A DNA stretch of 55,967 nucleotides. Source: an uncultured Porphyromonadaceae bacterium (GTDB lineage: Bacteria; Bacteroidota; Bacteroidia; Bacteroidales; Muribaculaceae). Positions 24,798 to 34,700 of the stretch are shown in pieces (within the stretch, counting starts at the first letter, position 1; each line of letters starts with the position of its first letter). The notes under the pieces are model-generated. The model was not told where the DNA came from, did no database searches, and was given only the letters and a program-made list of their open reading frames with translations. The DNA lies in the NCBI GenBank assembly GCA_947176915.1, contig CAMWSM010000006.1, positions 1 to 55,967 on the forward strand, in the 5' to 3' direction. Both the position numbers and the translations under genes were made by a program.

Positions 24798-27548
24798 CTA
24801 CTTTTCATCGTTTGGTTTCGTCATAAGGTAATTGAGAGCGTTCAGGGTCATCCGGTGTACGTTGCTTTGATAGTAATTCTTGACCCCTGTCGATGGATCA
24901 TACTTCATGCCGTTGTTAAACTCGTATGCACCGAGACCGATTGCTATGCAGCGGCCGTGATTGGCATACGCACTTTTGATCCAGTCTTCACCAAGATCCT
25001 TTTCTTCTTGGAGGAGTCCGTCATTCCAAAAGCGGTCTTCCCAGCCAAATTCATTTACAAGTCCGGGATAGAATTCAAAGATTACTCCCACATTCTTGTC
25101 CCCTCTTTGTCCCCATGTTCCGAGAAAACGACCGTTACACAGGTTCTCCATATTATCCATACTCATATTCTTCTGATGACCATCAGTAAAGTCCCACACT
25201 ACATTATTATTTTCGCAGGCATCCGCACCCATTGAAAGGAGTGGGTACATTTGTATGTCTCGATCTTTATCACTGCCAACATAAATGAAATTTTTATTTT
25301 CGTCGCCATCCTCATGGATATCATCTTTAGATTCGGGGAAGAGATTACCGCCACACTTAAACATGCCTTGGTAGAGAGGATGATTGTCGCTGTCTTCATG
25401 ACCTTCAAATTCAGAGCGGACGAACCATATTGAGGAGGGCTTCACTTCATTGAACAGATGGAAGAAGGGGCGGAATTCATATATAGCATCCCCTGTCCTG
25501 TAGCAGTTATAAGGAATCACTCCGAATTCAACTGCCAGCTCGATGGAAAAGGTAGTCAGCAGAAGATTTCCCCCTTTTGCATAATATTGGCGTATGACGT
25601 TGATGTCATTTTGGGTGAAATACTCCTCCGGGTTAATTCGCTCAATAATGCCGGTAGTCTTATTATTAAAAGCGCCGGGAATACGCGCTCCCTCTTTCAA
25701 TAATTCTGCCGGACCGTTAAGGTATTCATTGTAATATCCTGTCCCCATCTTTGTCAAATAATCCGGAAGAGGATCTTGCTGCAGTATTTCATTGACTCTG
25801 TTCAATCTGACATCGGCATCAGGAAGGGCAGTAACATACTCATAATCGTTGCCGCCACGAAGCTGCACGCCACATGGAATCCATATCACATAGCCATCAA
25901 GATTTGCGTTATTCTCAATAAGATTTGCAAGTGTGGCGTGTGTAATGTATTTATCCAAACCGTCCGTGCGATTGAATGTCTTGTCAAACCAATCCCATGC
26001 GGCAGCATCATCGTCGTCGAGAAGTCCCCCCGGAGTCTTGGCTCCCTCCGGAATATAGAAAAAGACTTTGTTCTCTGTCGCCACTTCCGGTTTTATTGTT
26101 ATTGTGCGTGCGATAGACTGATGTATCTTGGGATTTGTCGAGAAGTCATCATCATTTGTGTTGTAGTAGTCGGCATAGACCGCACACTCAAACTCATCGT
26201 AAAGCCCGGTGTTGATTTCCACTTCGTTGCCATCCTTATCTATCCCTTTCTTGACATACGCGAAGAGATCAAGGTCTGATTTGTTATCCGGATATAATGC
26301 TCCCTCATGTGTATCTTCCCAATGAATGGTGGCAGTGAGAGTTACAGGCTGATATTTTTGAGAATTATCTTTTTGGGTAATCTTTACCGTAACTCCACAT
26401 TGATGGATATGGTCGTAAGTGGCTTCGGGATTATCCCATTTCAGAGATACGGTGCCATTGCCAGCCATCCCTTGAAGGTTCTCCACCGGAGGATACTTGG
26501 CATCAAGTCCCGACAGGCGTATGACATACATTCTGCCCGGCTCGAGACCGTCAATTCCGGAGAGATCTGCTTCGTGAACCGCCCCGTCGGCAAGAGTGAT
26601 CTTTACTTTGAAATTAGAAAGCTGATTCTTTTTGTGAGGGAGCACTATAAAAGGCTTTGCAACCGCATTGACAGTTTCGGAAGAATATATGGGCACTGCC
26701 ACTCCCTCTCCATTCGGGTCAACGGTCTGGGTGTAGGTGTTGTCGAAAGAATCATTGAGGGTCCAGGAGGATGCGGCTGTGTTGATGTCATTTCCGTTGA
26801 ACACACACGAGCCTTCTCCTGCCATACCGTTAAGCTCTATCTTGGCTATGCGCAGATTAGGATCATCGAGCGATTCATCTTGCACAAAACAGATGCCTGC
26901 GAGAGGGTGCTTGAATTTTATGTTTGCCACTCCGTTTGTTACGTCCGCACGCGAGTAGGTGTGGATGGCGAGGATAAAGTCCTCTTGCGCTTCGGCATCA
27001 TTGAGCAAATCCTCCGAAAGGGGCACCGTATAGTCAAATTTGAAAGTTTTTCCCTCAAGAGTGAGATTGGTCAGGGCTTGAGGGAGAGCTGGATCATTGG
27101 GCTTGCAGAAGAAAGTGAGGGCATCCTCCTGAGGCCAGTAATATGTTGTGGCAGTCTGCCATGAATTTTCATTTTTTTTGGTAACCGCCTGATTGTCGAT
27201 AAACTTGCTTGCGCCGTCAGGGAGCAGAGCGGTAACTGTAAATTCCCGGAGATCATCGAGTGAAACAGGCAGGGCACGAGAGGTTTGGATCTGTTGGAAT
27301 GATGCGGGATTTTCCGCAGATTCCACGTGAATCCACAAAGGCTTTTCGCTTTCGGCGATTTTCACAGATTTTAGAAAGGAGAGTGCCGGCTTGTCCCCAC
27401 CACCCCGTGAGAACAACGACTGCGCGGCAGGCTCGACGGCAAAAGAGATTGAGCCGTCGTCATATCTGTCGGTTCGAGGCATTTCGTCGGCACAAGCAGA
27501 GAGGAGGAGCGCCGCGCCCAGGAATATAGAATATTTAAGAGGGGACAT
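24798..27548 (-). CDS. Lipoprotein: fimbrillin-like N-terminus fused to DUF4960-like C-terminus
   Basis: A 916-aa surface lipoprotein candidate with lipobox LSAC (Cys19). Residues about 30-350 follow the fimbrillin-family pattern (TYYWPQEDALTFFC, FKHPLAGICFV, PFIVLPHKKNQ). Residues about 355-480 resemble a fibronectin-type domain (NLQGMAGNGTVSLKWDNPEA). The C-terminal third matches the DUF4960 pattern seen in the GH32 protein: GGNLLLTTFSIELAVEFG, a diverged NNVVWDFTDGHQ, FLGTWGQRGDKNVGVIFEFYP, and a final TLNALNYLM. I infer a fimbrial tip or stalk subunit carrying a glycan-binding head. It is the last gene of the fimbria-type operon, 111 bp after the fimbrillin gene. Confidence 0.85.
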   Translation of the reverse strand: MSPLKYSIFLGAALLLSACADEMPRTDRYDDGSISFAVEPAAQSLFSRGGGDKPALSFLKSVKIAESEKPLWIHVESAENPASFQQIQTSRALPVSLDDLREFTVTALLPDGASKFIDNQAVTKKNENSWQTATTYYWPQEDALTFFCKPNDPALPQALTNLTLEGKTFKFDYTVPLSEDLLNDAEAQEDFILAIHTYSRADVTNGVANIKFKHPLAGICFVQDESLDDPNLRIAKIELNGMAGEGSCVFNGNDINTAASSWTLNDSFDNTYTQTVDPNGEGVAVPIYSSETVNAVAKPFIVLPHKKNQLSNFKVKITLADGAVHEADLSGIDGLEPGRMYVIRLSGLDAKYPPVENLQGMAGNGTVSLKWDNPEATYDHIHQCGVTVKITQKDNSQKYQPVTLTATIHWEDTHEGALYPDNKSDLDLFAYVKKGIDKDGNEVEINTGLYDEFECAVYADYYNTNDDDFSTNPKIHQSIARTITIKPEVATENKVFFYIPEGAKTPGGLLDDDDAAAWDWFDKTFNRTDGLDKYITHATLANLIENNANLDGYVIWIPCGVQLRGGNDYEYVTALPDADVRLNRVNEILQQDPLPDYLTKMGTGYYNEYLNGPAELLKEGARIPGAFNNKTTGIIERINPEEYFTQNDINVIRQYYAKGGNLLLTTFSIELAVEFGVIPYNCYRTGDAIYEFRPFFHLFNEVKPSSIWFVRSEFEGHEDSDNHPLYQGMFKCGGNLFPESKDDIHEDGDENKNFIYVGSDKDRDIQMYPLLSMGADACENNNVVWDFTDGHQKNMSMDNMENLCNGRFLGTWGQRGDKNVGVIFEFYPGLVNEFGWEDRFWNDGLLQEEKDLGEDWIKSAYANHGRCIAIGLGAYEFNNGMKYDPSTGVKNYYQSNVHRMTLNALNYLMTKPNDEK

Positions 27549-27659
27549 AATAATTAAGGTTGGTTTGAGGATTCCCGCCGTGGAGGGATATTCCTCCGCG
27601 GCGGGCTTTCAACATTGATAAATTAAATACTAATCCACAGGAATGAAGTAACTGTCATA

Positions 27660-28730
27660 TTATTTGCCACCGGCTTCAACGACCTCTGAGGCAGGAACGA
27701 ATTCGTCAACGTCAACAGAGAATGTGATGGGCACGAATACGGGATTCTCGGGGTTTTCAGGATCGTACCCGCCATTTCCCTGACCGAATGCGAAGGTGTA
27801 GATGTAGCGTTTGCCCTCAACCCAGCTGAAAGCTACGGGGATTGCAATCTCACCGTCCCAAATTTTAACAGCAGTTTCGTTATCGTTCACTTTCTGTGTG
27901 ATAGTGGCAGTTACAAGGAAGTAAGTGCCTTCAGTGGCATCATTTATAGCAGTTGTAGCGTCCCAGGCGGTATATGTGTTAGGGATAAGCATAAGAGCAT
28001 CAGAACCGTTAGCAGCAGAGATGTCTGCGGAAGTGGTTTCGCTATTGAGAATTACTTCATTTTCAATAGTATAGCTTGCATTTCCTTCAAGGGAATTCCA
28101 ACTGCCGCGTCCGGCTGTCTGATATGTAGTGCCGTCATGGTCAGTTTCACCGGAATTATCGGTTGTGTTATCAGAGGGAAGAGTGTAGACACCGCTATTG
28201 TTCACGTTGCAAAGCTCAACTTTTGAAACTTTTACAGTGAGGGTCTCATTGGTGTTCTTAGCTTTGAAGACAATCTGGGAGAGGGCGTGGCGGAAGTTGA
28301 GGGCAACTGTGCCGTCAGTTTTTGAACCGGTAGCGCGGGCGTAGATCAGGTCTTTCTGAGAAGCAGCGGCATCAGCTACAGAGAAATTAACTGTGCCGTC
28401 AGATTCTTTTGAGCCGTTGAGGAGAGCCTCGAAAGTGAGGGTGCCGCTTTCGGGCCAATAGCGTTGTGCAGTTTTGTTTACGTATGCTCCACTTTCCAAT
28501 TTGATGAGGTCGCCATCAATAATGAGGTTGTTATCAGCGTCTGTAGCATATACATTGAACTCTTCGGGGAGATTTGAAGGGCAGTATACGGCGTCAGCAC
28601 GAGTTGAGCCTTCAGCGAAAGCACGGAAACGGATTTCGTCAGATGCGCGGTTTTCTTCGATGACTGCGTCGTTTGCGCAGGAAGCGCAAAGGCATGCGAT
28701 AGATGCTGCCCAGAAAAGATTCTTTTTCAT
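27660..28730 (-). CDS. Fimbrillin-family lipoprotein
   Basis: A 356-aa lipoprotein with signal MKKNLFWAASIACLCASC (Cys18). The Mfa-like/fimbrillin signature is clear: RYWPESGTLTFEAL, then NFRHALSQIVFKAK, and a C-terminal WEGKRYIYTFAFG-like strand read here as WVEGKRYIYTF. In Bacteroidales such lipoproteins are exported, trimmed and polymerised into thin fimbriae by donor-strand exchange. An Arg-Ala site at GSTRADA (about 42-48) would fit removal of the N-terminal segment. Its own 146-bp upstream gap holds a hairpin and the TTTCTACAAAC motif, suggesting separate control of this major-subunit candidate. Confidence 0.9.
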   Translation of the reverse strand: MKKNLFWAASIACLCASCANDAVIEENRASDEIRFRAFAEGSTRADAVYCPSNLPEEFNVYATDADNNLIIDGDLIKLESGAYVNKTAQRYWPESGTLTFEALLNGSKESDGTVNFSVADAAASQKDLIYARATGSKTDGTVALNFRHALSQIVFKAKNTNETLTVKVSKVELCNVNNSGVYTLPSDNTTDNSGETDHDGTTYQTAGRGSWNSLEGNASYTIENEVILNSETTSADISAANGSDALMLIPNTYTAWDATTAINDATEGTYFLVTATITQKVNDNETAVKIWDGEIAIPVAFSWVEGKRYIYTFAFGQGNGGYDPENPENPVFVPITFSVDVDEFVPASEVVEAGGK

Positions 28731-28772
28731 TTTCTTTTTTTATTAGGTTTGTATTATAGATTGTTGTTTGGT

Positions 28773-28803
28773 GGATGACGGAGGGTTCAGACTCTGTCAT
28801 CCG
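28773..28803. other. Stem-loop in the fimbrillin gene leader
   Basis: An 11-bp stem (GGATGACGGAG paired with CTCTGTCATCC, one G-T pair) with an 8-nt loop lies in the gap between the DUF5119 and fimbrillin genes. In the operon transcript it would sit about 45 nt before the fimbrillin start. It could stabilise a processed mRNA rather than end transcription, as no U tract follows in that direction. Confidence 0.55.
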
Positions 28804-28876
28804 GAGCATTTTTTCTAATGGTACTTACAGATTATAAGTTTGTAGAAATATATTTATAGATTCGCATTCAGTGTTA

Positions 28877-29857
28877 TCAAATTCCCAGCTCATACTCTTC
28901 CGAAGACCAGTCGTCGGCAGAGGGATCGAACATGCCGCCATCCATAGTTGTCGGGATTCCGAGACCGTCGATTATATAATGCACCCTTTTGGGATCGGAA
29001 GCATTCAGGATCTGGTCAGAAACATTCCATTTGTCGGCAGTTTCGGCAGTTGTGCCGAAGACGAGTTTCCTTCCGTCATCAAGCCAGACATAAAGGCTCA
29101 TCATCTTGGGGTCGCGGTTTTCCGGGTGGAATCCGAAGGTATAGAACTCTCCTCTGATAGTCTTTGAGCCGTCTGCCTCAGCAGAGAGAGGGAGTGTAAC
29201 GGATTCGGCATCTACCAACGAGGAACTGAAAGTCATACCTCCCGACATTCCGGAGAGCGCGCCACACATATTGGTGATATGTTCCAGATTCTCCACATTG
29301 CGGATTTCAAAGGAATAGTGGCAGACGAGTTCCTCCGGCTCCAGGGTAACGACAAATTCGCGTTGTCCGGGCAGTGGGTCGATAATGACCGATTCACGAG
29401 CTTCACCCCATACCATGTCCGGAGTAACAAATACAGGCTGTTCGCCGTCAAGAGTAGGAGATTGAGTATTGCCAAGAGCACCCTCCAGGATATTTCCGGC
29501 GCGGGTAGTTAGATGGTGGGCAATGTAACTGTTCGTATGGTCTCCCACCACGTTTGATTCTTCATTCCAATTATAGGTCGTAACCTGCCATTCTCCGGGA
29601 CCGAGATTCATATATCCCCCCGTTTCAGCCGGAAATATATCATACTCCATGTAGCCTGTGGTGCGGTTATAGAAAAACACCTGCATCATCTCGGCTTCAG
29701 CACGTGAGGAGGTCTTATGCCAGTCAAACTTCACACGCACTCTGAAATCAGGCTCCGGGAGATCTTCGAGTTCCTTATGGTTGCACGCTGTCAGAGCAGC
29801 CATTGCCCATAAAGAAACCATCAGATTTTTAGAGAAATTTTTTGTAAAGGGTTTCAT
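28877..29857 (-). CDS. DUF5119-type fimbria-associated lipoprotein
   Basis: From the ATG at 29857 the protein is 326 aa; a start five codons earlier is possible but spoils the signal peptide. The lipoprotein signal MKPFTKNFSKNLMVSLWAMAALTAC is followed by two beta-rich domains. The first has VKFDWHKTSSRAEAEMMQVFFY and GEWQVTTYNWNEE, typical of DUF5119 proteins that accompany fimbrillins. The second (about 165-326) carries a YSFEIRNVENL strand. Such proteins are thought to be anchors or minor subunits of Mfa-type fimbriae. It lies 27 bp after the upstream DUF3575 gene. Confidence 0.85.
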   Translation of the reverse strand: MKPFTKNFSKNLMVSLWAMAALTACNHKELEDLPEPDFRVRVKFDWHKTSSRAEAEMMQVFFYNRTTGYMEYDIFPAETGGYMNLGPGEWQVTTYNWNEESNVVGDHTNSYIAHHLTTRAGNILEGALGNTQSPTLDGEQPVFVTPDMVWGEARESVIIDPLPGQREFVVTLEPEELVCHYSFEIRNVENLEHITNMCGALSGMSGGMTFSSSLVDAESVTLPLSAEADGSKTIRGEFYTFGFHPENRDPKMMSLYVWLDDGRKLVFGTTAETADKWNVSDQILNASDPKRVHYIIDGLGIPTTMDGGMFDPSADDWSSEEYELGI

Positions 29858-29884
29858 ATATCCGATATGCATTAGTATGGATGG

Positions 29885-31210
29885 TTATAGATTACGGTTT
29901 CCACAGCCGATCTGCCAGACAAGAGAGATCTCCGCCTTGGTGGGACCGAACCAGTTGAACTGCTTTGTAGCGGTCCAAACGTAGGAGGGCCCCTGCACAT
30001 CGTAAGTTACATACTTGCCACCGATATACCCGGCGGCAATCGAGAAATCTATATTCAGGCGTTCTGCCACGGGGAGAGAGAAACCGTATTCTATGCTTGC
30101 CCCGTAGTTGGCACGCGCGAATATATTTTTTCCGGGTTTTCCTCCCATCCATCCTTTATTGCCAAATTCAAAATCCCATGTCTGTGCCTGCGCCAGAATG
30201 CCGAGGTGGTGGCCTGTGAGAGGTTTTGCATTCGCCTTTGAGCCGAACCATTTCCTGACATTAAGGTCGCCTCCGTAGATGCGCCAGTAGCGATGGGATG
30301 AATCCTTGCTCCACCATGCGTACATCCAGTTTGCCCCTATGCTCCAGTTCTTACCGAGATAGAACTCGGCTCCGATATTCGGCACGGCAGCCAGGTCATA
30401 GAGCATATTTGTGTGTAGATTCATATAGAAGGGTTCGCACTCTTTCTCCACCTCCGGCTCATGATAGATGTAATCGGGAGCCTGGAGCATCGGAGGGACA
30501 CTTACGATTTCGTTGGCGTATGAGGGGGGAGGCATAAGGGAATCAGGGATATGTTCAATCACCTCATATTCGAGCATCACCTGAGCCGTTCGCAGATAAG
30601 GGAAGAAGTTTTTCAACATATATGCGTATGGTTTCCCTTTTTGCAGGGCTTTGAGTTCCTTGAGATTTCCCGCTCCATCATTTTCACCATTCCGGTTGCG
30701 CTCAATGATGCGGTCGATAAGTGTCAGAGCCTCCTCCTGATATGGAGTTGCGCCATCGGCAGCCACCATTCTCCTCAATCCCTTCCAGTCTCTGCCGAGA
30801 AAGATAAATTCAGTGAGATCCGGTTTGAGGTCGGGAAGGTTGCTGAAGAGAGTAAAGATACGTTTTGCACGTTTTTCGGAAAGATTCTTATTAATAGCAA
30901 TGGATCCTTCCGGAGATGCACCGCCGTAGACAATGACTTTTCTTACGGCAGCGTATGGGTTTTCCTCTTTGAGAGTGGCAAGACTCCGGCGAAAGAAATC
31001 GATGGAATCCCGGTTGCCATTATAAAGAGTGTCAAATTCAAATTTCGATTGACGGAAATGGATACGGACAGAATCCTTAAATTCCCTGGAAGCTCCCGCA
31101 GCCGACAAGCCGTAGAGAGCAAGAAGCGAGCAAAGCATCAGCTTTCTTGATCCGGAAGCGACGGGGAGCAATCGCTTAGTGTGTCTTTTCTTAGTCATGA
31201 TAGTGTTCAT
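29885..31210 (-). CDS. DUF3575 outer-membrane protein with OmpA-like N-terminal part
   Basis: A 441-aa protein, or four residues shorter from the second ATG at 31198. A basic N-terminus and signal helix (MLCSLLALYGLSAAGAS) are followed by an OmpA-like peptidoglycan-binding pattern (about 50-150: YGGASPEGSIAINKNLSEKRAKRI). The C-terminal beta-barrel domain contains NMLYDLAAVPNIGAEFYLGKNWSIGANWMYAWW and ends in GCGNRNL. Proteins of this type are usually the first gene of Bacteroidales fimbria operons and probably anchor or assemble the fibre at the outer membrane. It diverges from the GH32 gene across a 512-bp control region. Confidence 0.88.
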   Translation of the reverse strand: MNTIMTKKRHTKRLLPVASGSRKLMLCSLLALYGLSAAGASREFKDSVRIHFRQSKFEFDTLYNGNRDSIDFFRRSLATLKEENPYAAVRKVIVYGGASPEGSIAINKNLSEKRAKRIFTLFSNLPDLKPDLTEFIFLGRDWKGLRRMVAADGATPYQEEALTLIDRIIERNRNGENDGAGNLKELKALQKGKPYAYMLKNFFPYLRTAQVMLEYEVIEHIPDSLMPPPSYANEIVSVPPMLQAPDYIYHEPEVEKECEPFYMNLHTNMLYDLAAVPNIGAEFYLGKNWSIGANWMYAWWSKDSSHRYWRIYGGDLNVRKWFGSKANAKPLTGHHLGILAQAQTWDFEFGNKGWMGGKPGKNIFARANYGASIEYGFSLPVAERLNIDFSIAAGYIGGKYVTYDVQGPSYVWTATKQFNWFGPTKAEISLVWQIGCGNRNL

Positions 31211-31722
31211 GAGAGGTGCTGGGGTTTAGGTTAATCATTAATGCAGTAAAGACTGCTGCAGGTTTGCAGATTTGTTGCAATTTTGGATTTTTGGTTTGTA
31301 GAAATGATTCGCTGCGGCAGGATTCAGGACGATCGGGGTCCGTTTCTCTTCCGACGATGCAAAGTTAACATTAAGGGGAGGTGAAAGTTTAGCACTTTTT
31401 GGGAAAAGACTATAACAAATGTTGCATTGTCGGAAAAGTGTACACTTAAGTCGGAAAAGTGTACAAAATGTTTTTGTAGTGATATAAATTGCTGGTTTAT
31501 AGGGTAAAAATGATATAATCACAGGAAGATGTATAGAAAAGCGACTTAAAAGTACAGAAAAATGACATGGTGCGGAAAATGTATCAAATGTTATAGTGAA
31601 GGAGAAAGGAAGACCATAATTTTGCTGCAAATTCACTTAACCTGAGGAATCAATGCCGAGGGAAAGAGATTGGATATTTAAGAAAATTTTCTACAAACAA
31701 TAACATCAACAATCAGACACAG
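31211..31722. promoter_or_regulatory. Divergent control region of the fimbria operon and the GH32 gene
   Basis: This 512-bp gap holds a minus-strand -7 box TAACTTTG (31367-31360), a plus-strand -7 box TAATTTTG (31617-31624), and leader motifs TTTCTACAAAC on each side (31304-31293 minus; TTTTCTACAAACAA at 31687-31700 plus). It also contains TTTGTTGCAA at 31271-31280 and two perfect 16-bp direct repeats, GTCGGAAAAGTGTACA, at 31429-31444 and 31450-31465, again 21 bp apart. No -33 TTTG is suitably placed for either -7 box, which suggests activator-dependent promoters. An open frame at 31238-31636 has no protein-like features. Confidence 0.72.
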
Positions 31723-34700
31723 ATGAGAAAGATTACACGACAATTATTGCTCGGCGGAGCAGCTCTATTAGGAGGGATAACTCCGGGAATAGGGGCGCAG
31801 GTGAGCAATATTCAGTTCTCAGGGTCCTCCTTCACTGACAGCCGGGGTGGAGTCAGCCTTCCCATATCGGGAAAATTTGTAGCCATGGAGATAGCCGGAG
31901 CCGAGGGAGGCAAAGCCTGGCGCACGGATGGCTATACATCTCTTGCCAACGGACAGCTTCCGCAGTTGATCAACGGCAACACAATGTCGGCAACTTTGCG
32001 TTTTGCAATCGACACCTATCCCATCATAGGACATGAGCGTGCGGAAGTAAGCAATAATCATGAGACAGTAGATATTGCAGGTTGCCTTAATGAGGGGGCG
32101 AAAAGTGGTTTTGCCTTCAAGATAGAGCGCACAGGGGAATATTATGTCGAGATCTATGTCGGTGGTCAGCTCGTGAAGGTAAAGGGAACAGATAGAATCA
32201 ATCTTTGGGAATGGACAGACCTTACAGTGACTGTTGACGGCACTAATGTGTGTCTCTATAAGAACGGGGCAGAGGTCGGAAGCGGCAATGCTTCGGCTGC
32301 CGGAGTCAAAGTAGGAGGTTCGGAACTGCGTTTCGGCATCGGCAATCGCCACGATCAGCTCGGGGGAGCCGAAATCTGCGGCATCAACGGGGCGTATCAA
32401 TCTCTCACCATCGACGATACGGTAAGTGTGCCAATCTTCAAAGGGGCATACGCTGACCTCAATATTCCGGCTGCACGCTATGCCAGCGACCGTTTCCGGG
32501 CACTTTTCCACGGACAACCGGGGCAGAACTGGACCAACGAGACTCACGGACTTTTCTATAATAAGAATGATAGAAAATATCATGCCTTCTATCAGAAGAC
32601 CGGCTCTGCCCCGATTATGAGCCATCAGCATTGGGGACATATCGTTTCCAACGACCTCATCACATGGCGCGATGAGAAGCCGGCGCTTGCTCCGAGCGAA
32701 TATTATGATATAAAGGGATGCTGGTCAGGATGTGTTTTTGCTGACGAAGCATTCAACAACGGCAATCCCACCATCATCTATACGGGTGTTGATTTCGCCA
32801 AACCTTACGTGGCGACAGCATTCTGCGATGACCCGCAGAATATGCGCGACTGGCATAAAGATGCGTCCAATCCTGTCGCAGCTCTGACGGAGACTCCGGT
32901 GGGCGACGGGCGTGATACGTATTTCTATCGCGACGGCAACAACGCCTACTTCATTGTAGGAGCTAAAGATGCGGTGCATTATTACCAATGGAACGGCTCT
33001 AAATGGAATTATAAAGGGGAGTTTTACCACACTCAGGATGGCATTGACAACGGCCACAACACAGAGATGCCAAACGTTACCAATATGGGTGGCGGGAAAT
33101 GGCTTATGACTACCTCGCCGCTCGCCGGAGCATACGGCACGACCTGCCTCTATCGCGTGGGCGCGCTGAGTGACGGAAAGTTCGTGAACTATTCAGCGGC
33201 AGAGAAAGTTGACCTTTTCGGCTGCGACGGCTACGGCCTCCTTTCCCCCTCTATCACCACTACTCCTGACGGCAGAATAGTGGCTCTCGGAATCGTTCCT
33301 GACAAGATGCCGACTCAGGTAAATATTGATCTCGGATATGCGCATCTTTATTCGCTTCCCCGTGAATGGAGGCTTGATGCCAACGGCAAGTTGCTTCAGA
33401 CCCCTGCCAAAGAGATATATGGCAAGCGCGATCTTTCAAGCAAATTTACTCTTGCGGAGCAGACCCTTGACGGCTACGTATCCCTTCAGAATGTCAGAGG
33501 TCGTGCGGCAGAGGTCTCAGCTACTTTCACAGTGGGCGATGACCCGTTTGGCTTTACTTTCTATAAGAATGCGAAGGGGAAAGGTGGCATCCTTTCCTAT
33601 AATCCCTCCAACGGTGAGTTTGCTTTGGATATGAAAGACCTTCCGCGTCTTCAGGATGATGGCAACAAAAACCGGTTCTCGGCAGTGCTTCCGATACATC
33701 CTGTGAAGGGTGAGGATTTCAAGATTCAGATGTTTATTGACCATTCCATCATAGATATTTTTGTCAACGATCGCTATGCGGCTTCAGTAAGAGTTTATCC
33801 TACAGATGATGCCAGCGATCTTATCGAGGTATTTGCCGAGGGACCGACAAAACTCAAATCCCTTGAGGCATATCTTCTCGGTCAGGGTGGAGACACCTAC
33901 GGCGAGCCGATTGTTCCTCCGACACCCCCGAAGCCTGAAAAACTTGAAACTTCCGGCAAGGTGGCTTTCTACGTGGGCTACAATACACTTGAAGAGGCAT
34001 TCAATAATGTGGAAGCTAAGGCAACATACGAATATTTCACGAAGGCCTTCCCTCAGGGTACTGTTATTTTCCCGCAGGATGCAGATAAAATTACTACTGA
34101 TAACTTCGACGTTGTATGGATCAACTGCGACCGTCGCGATGTAGCGCAAGGCTGGAAGAATCTTCCGGACGCTTTCAAGAATGATACATTTGTAAACGCA
34201 CTGAAGACATTCAATCAAAAGGGAGGCAACCTTTACCTATCCACTTTCGCGACCCAATTGACAGTGGCTATCGGACGCCTTGCCGAGTCGGATGCTCCTA
34301 ACGTATTCTATTCCGGACCCGGCGACGATAAGGATGACAAATGGCAGACCAATATCAAACCTTACGAGACTGATTGGAGCACTCATTCAATTTTCTCAGG
34401 CCTTCCTGTCGCAAGTGCTGATTATGGCAAACTCATTACCCTCATGAGTGGCGAGAACCACAGGGAAGATCACAATTGTATGTGGGATCTCAACAATTTT
34501 GGTGGTTATGAGGCCTTCACAAGCAGGACAAATTCCGAAGTGCTCGGCACCTGGGGACACAACGGCGGTCAGAATGGCGCGGGCATTATCGAATTCTATC
34601 CTATGAATCAGACTCGCGCAACCGATCCCGCACAATTACAGCAACGTAAAGGCACAATTATTGTCAATGGGCTCGCTGCCTGCGAATGGTATCCCGTAGA

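Noticed and set aside
26307-27164. Plus-strand open frame of 285 codons opposite the fimbrillin/DUF4960 gene
   Set aside because: No signal, domain or start context; the opposite strand encodes recognisable domains throughout.
24798-31210. SusC/SusD-type polysaccharide transport pair
   Set aside because: No protein of SusC size or TonB-plug sequence is present. The four genes fit a fimbria operon instead.
31238-31636. 132-codon minus-strand frame in the divergent control region
   Set aside because: It covers promoter elements and repeats, has Phe/Ser-rich AT-driven composition and no homology that I recognise.
31819-32640. Minus-strand open frame of 273 codons inside the GH32 gene
   Set aside because: It overlaps the signal, sandwich and GH32 domains of a clear gene and shows no motif of its own.
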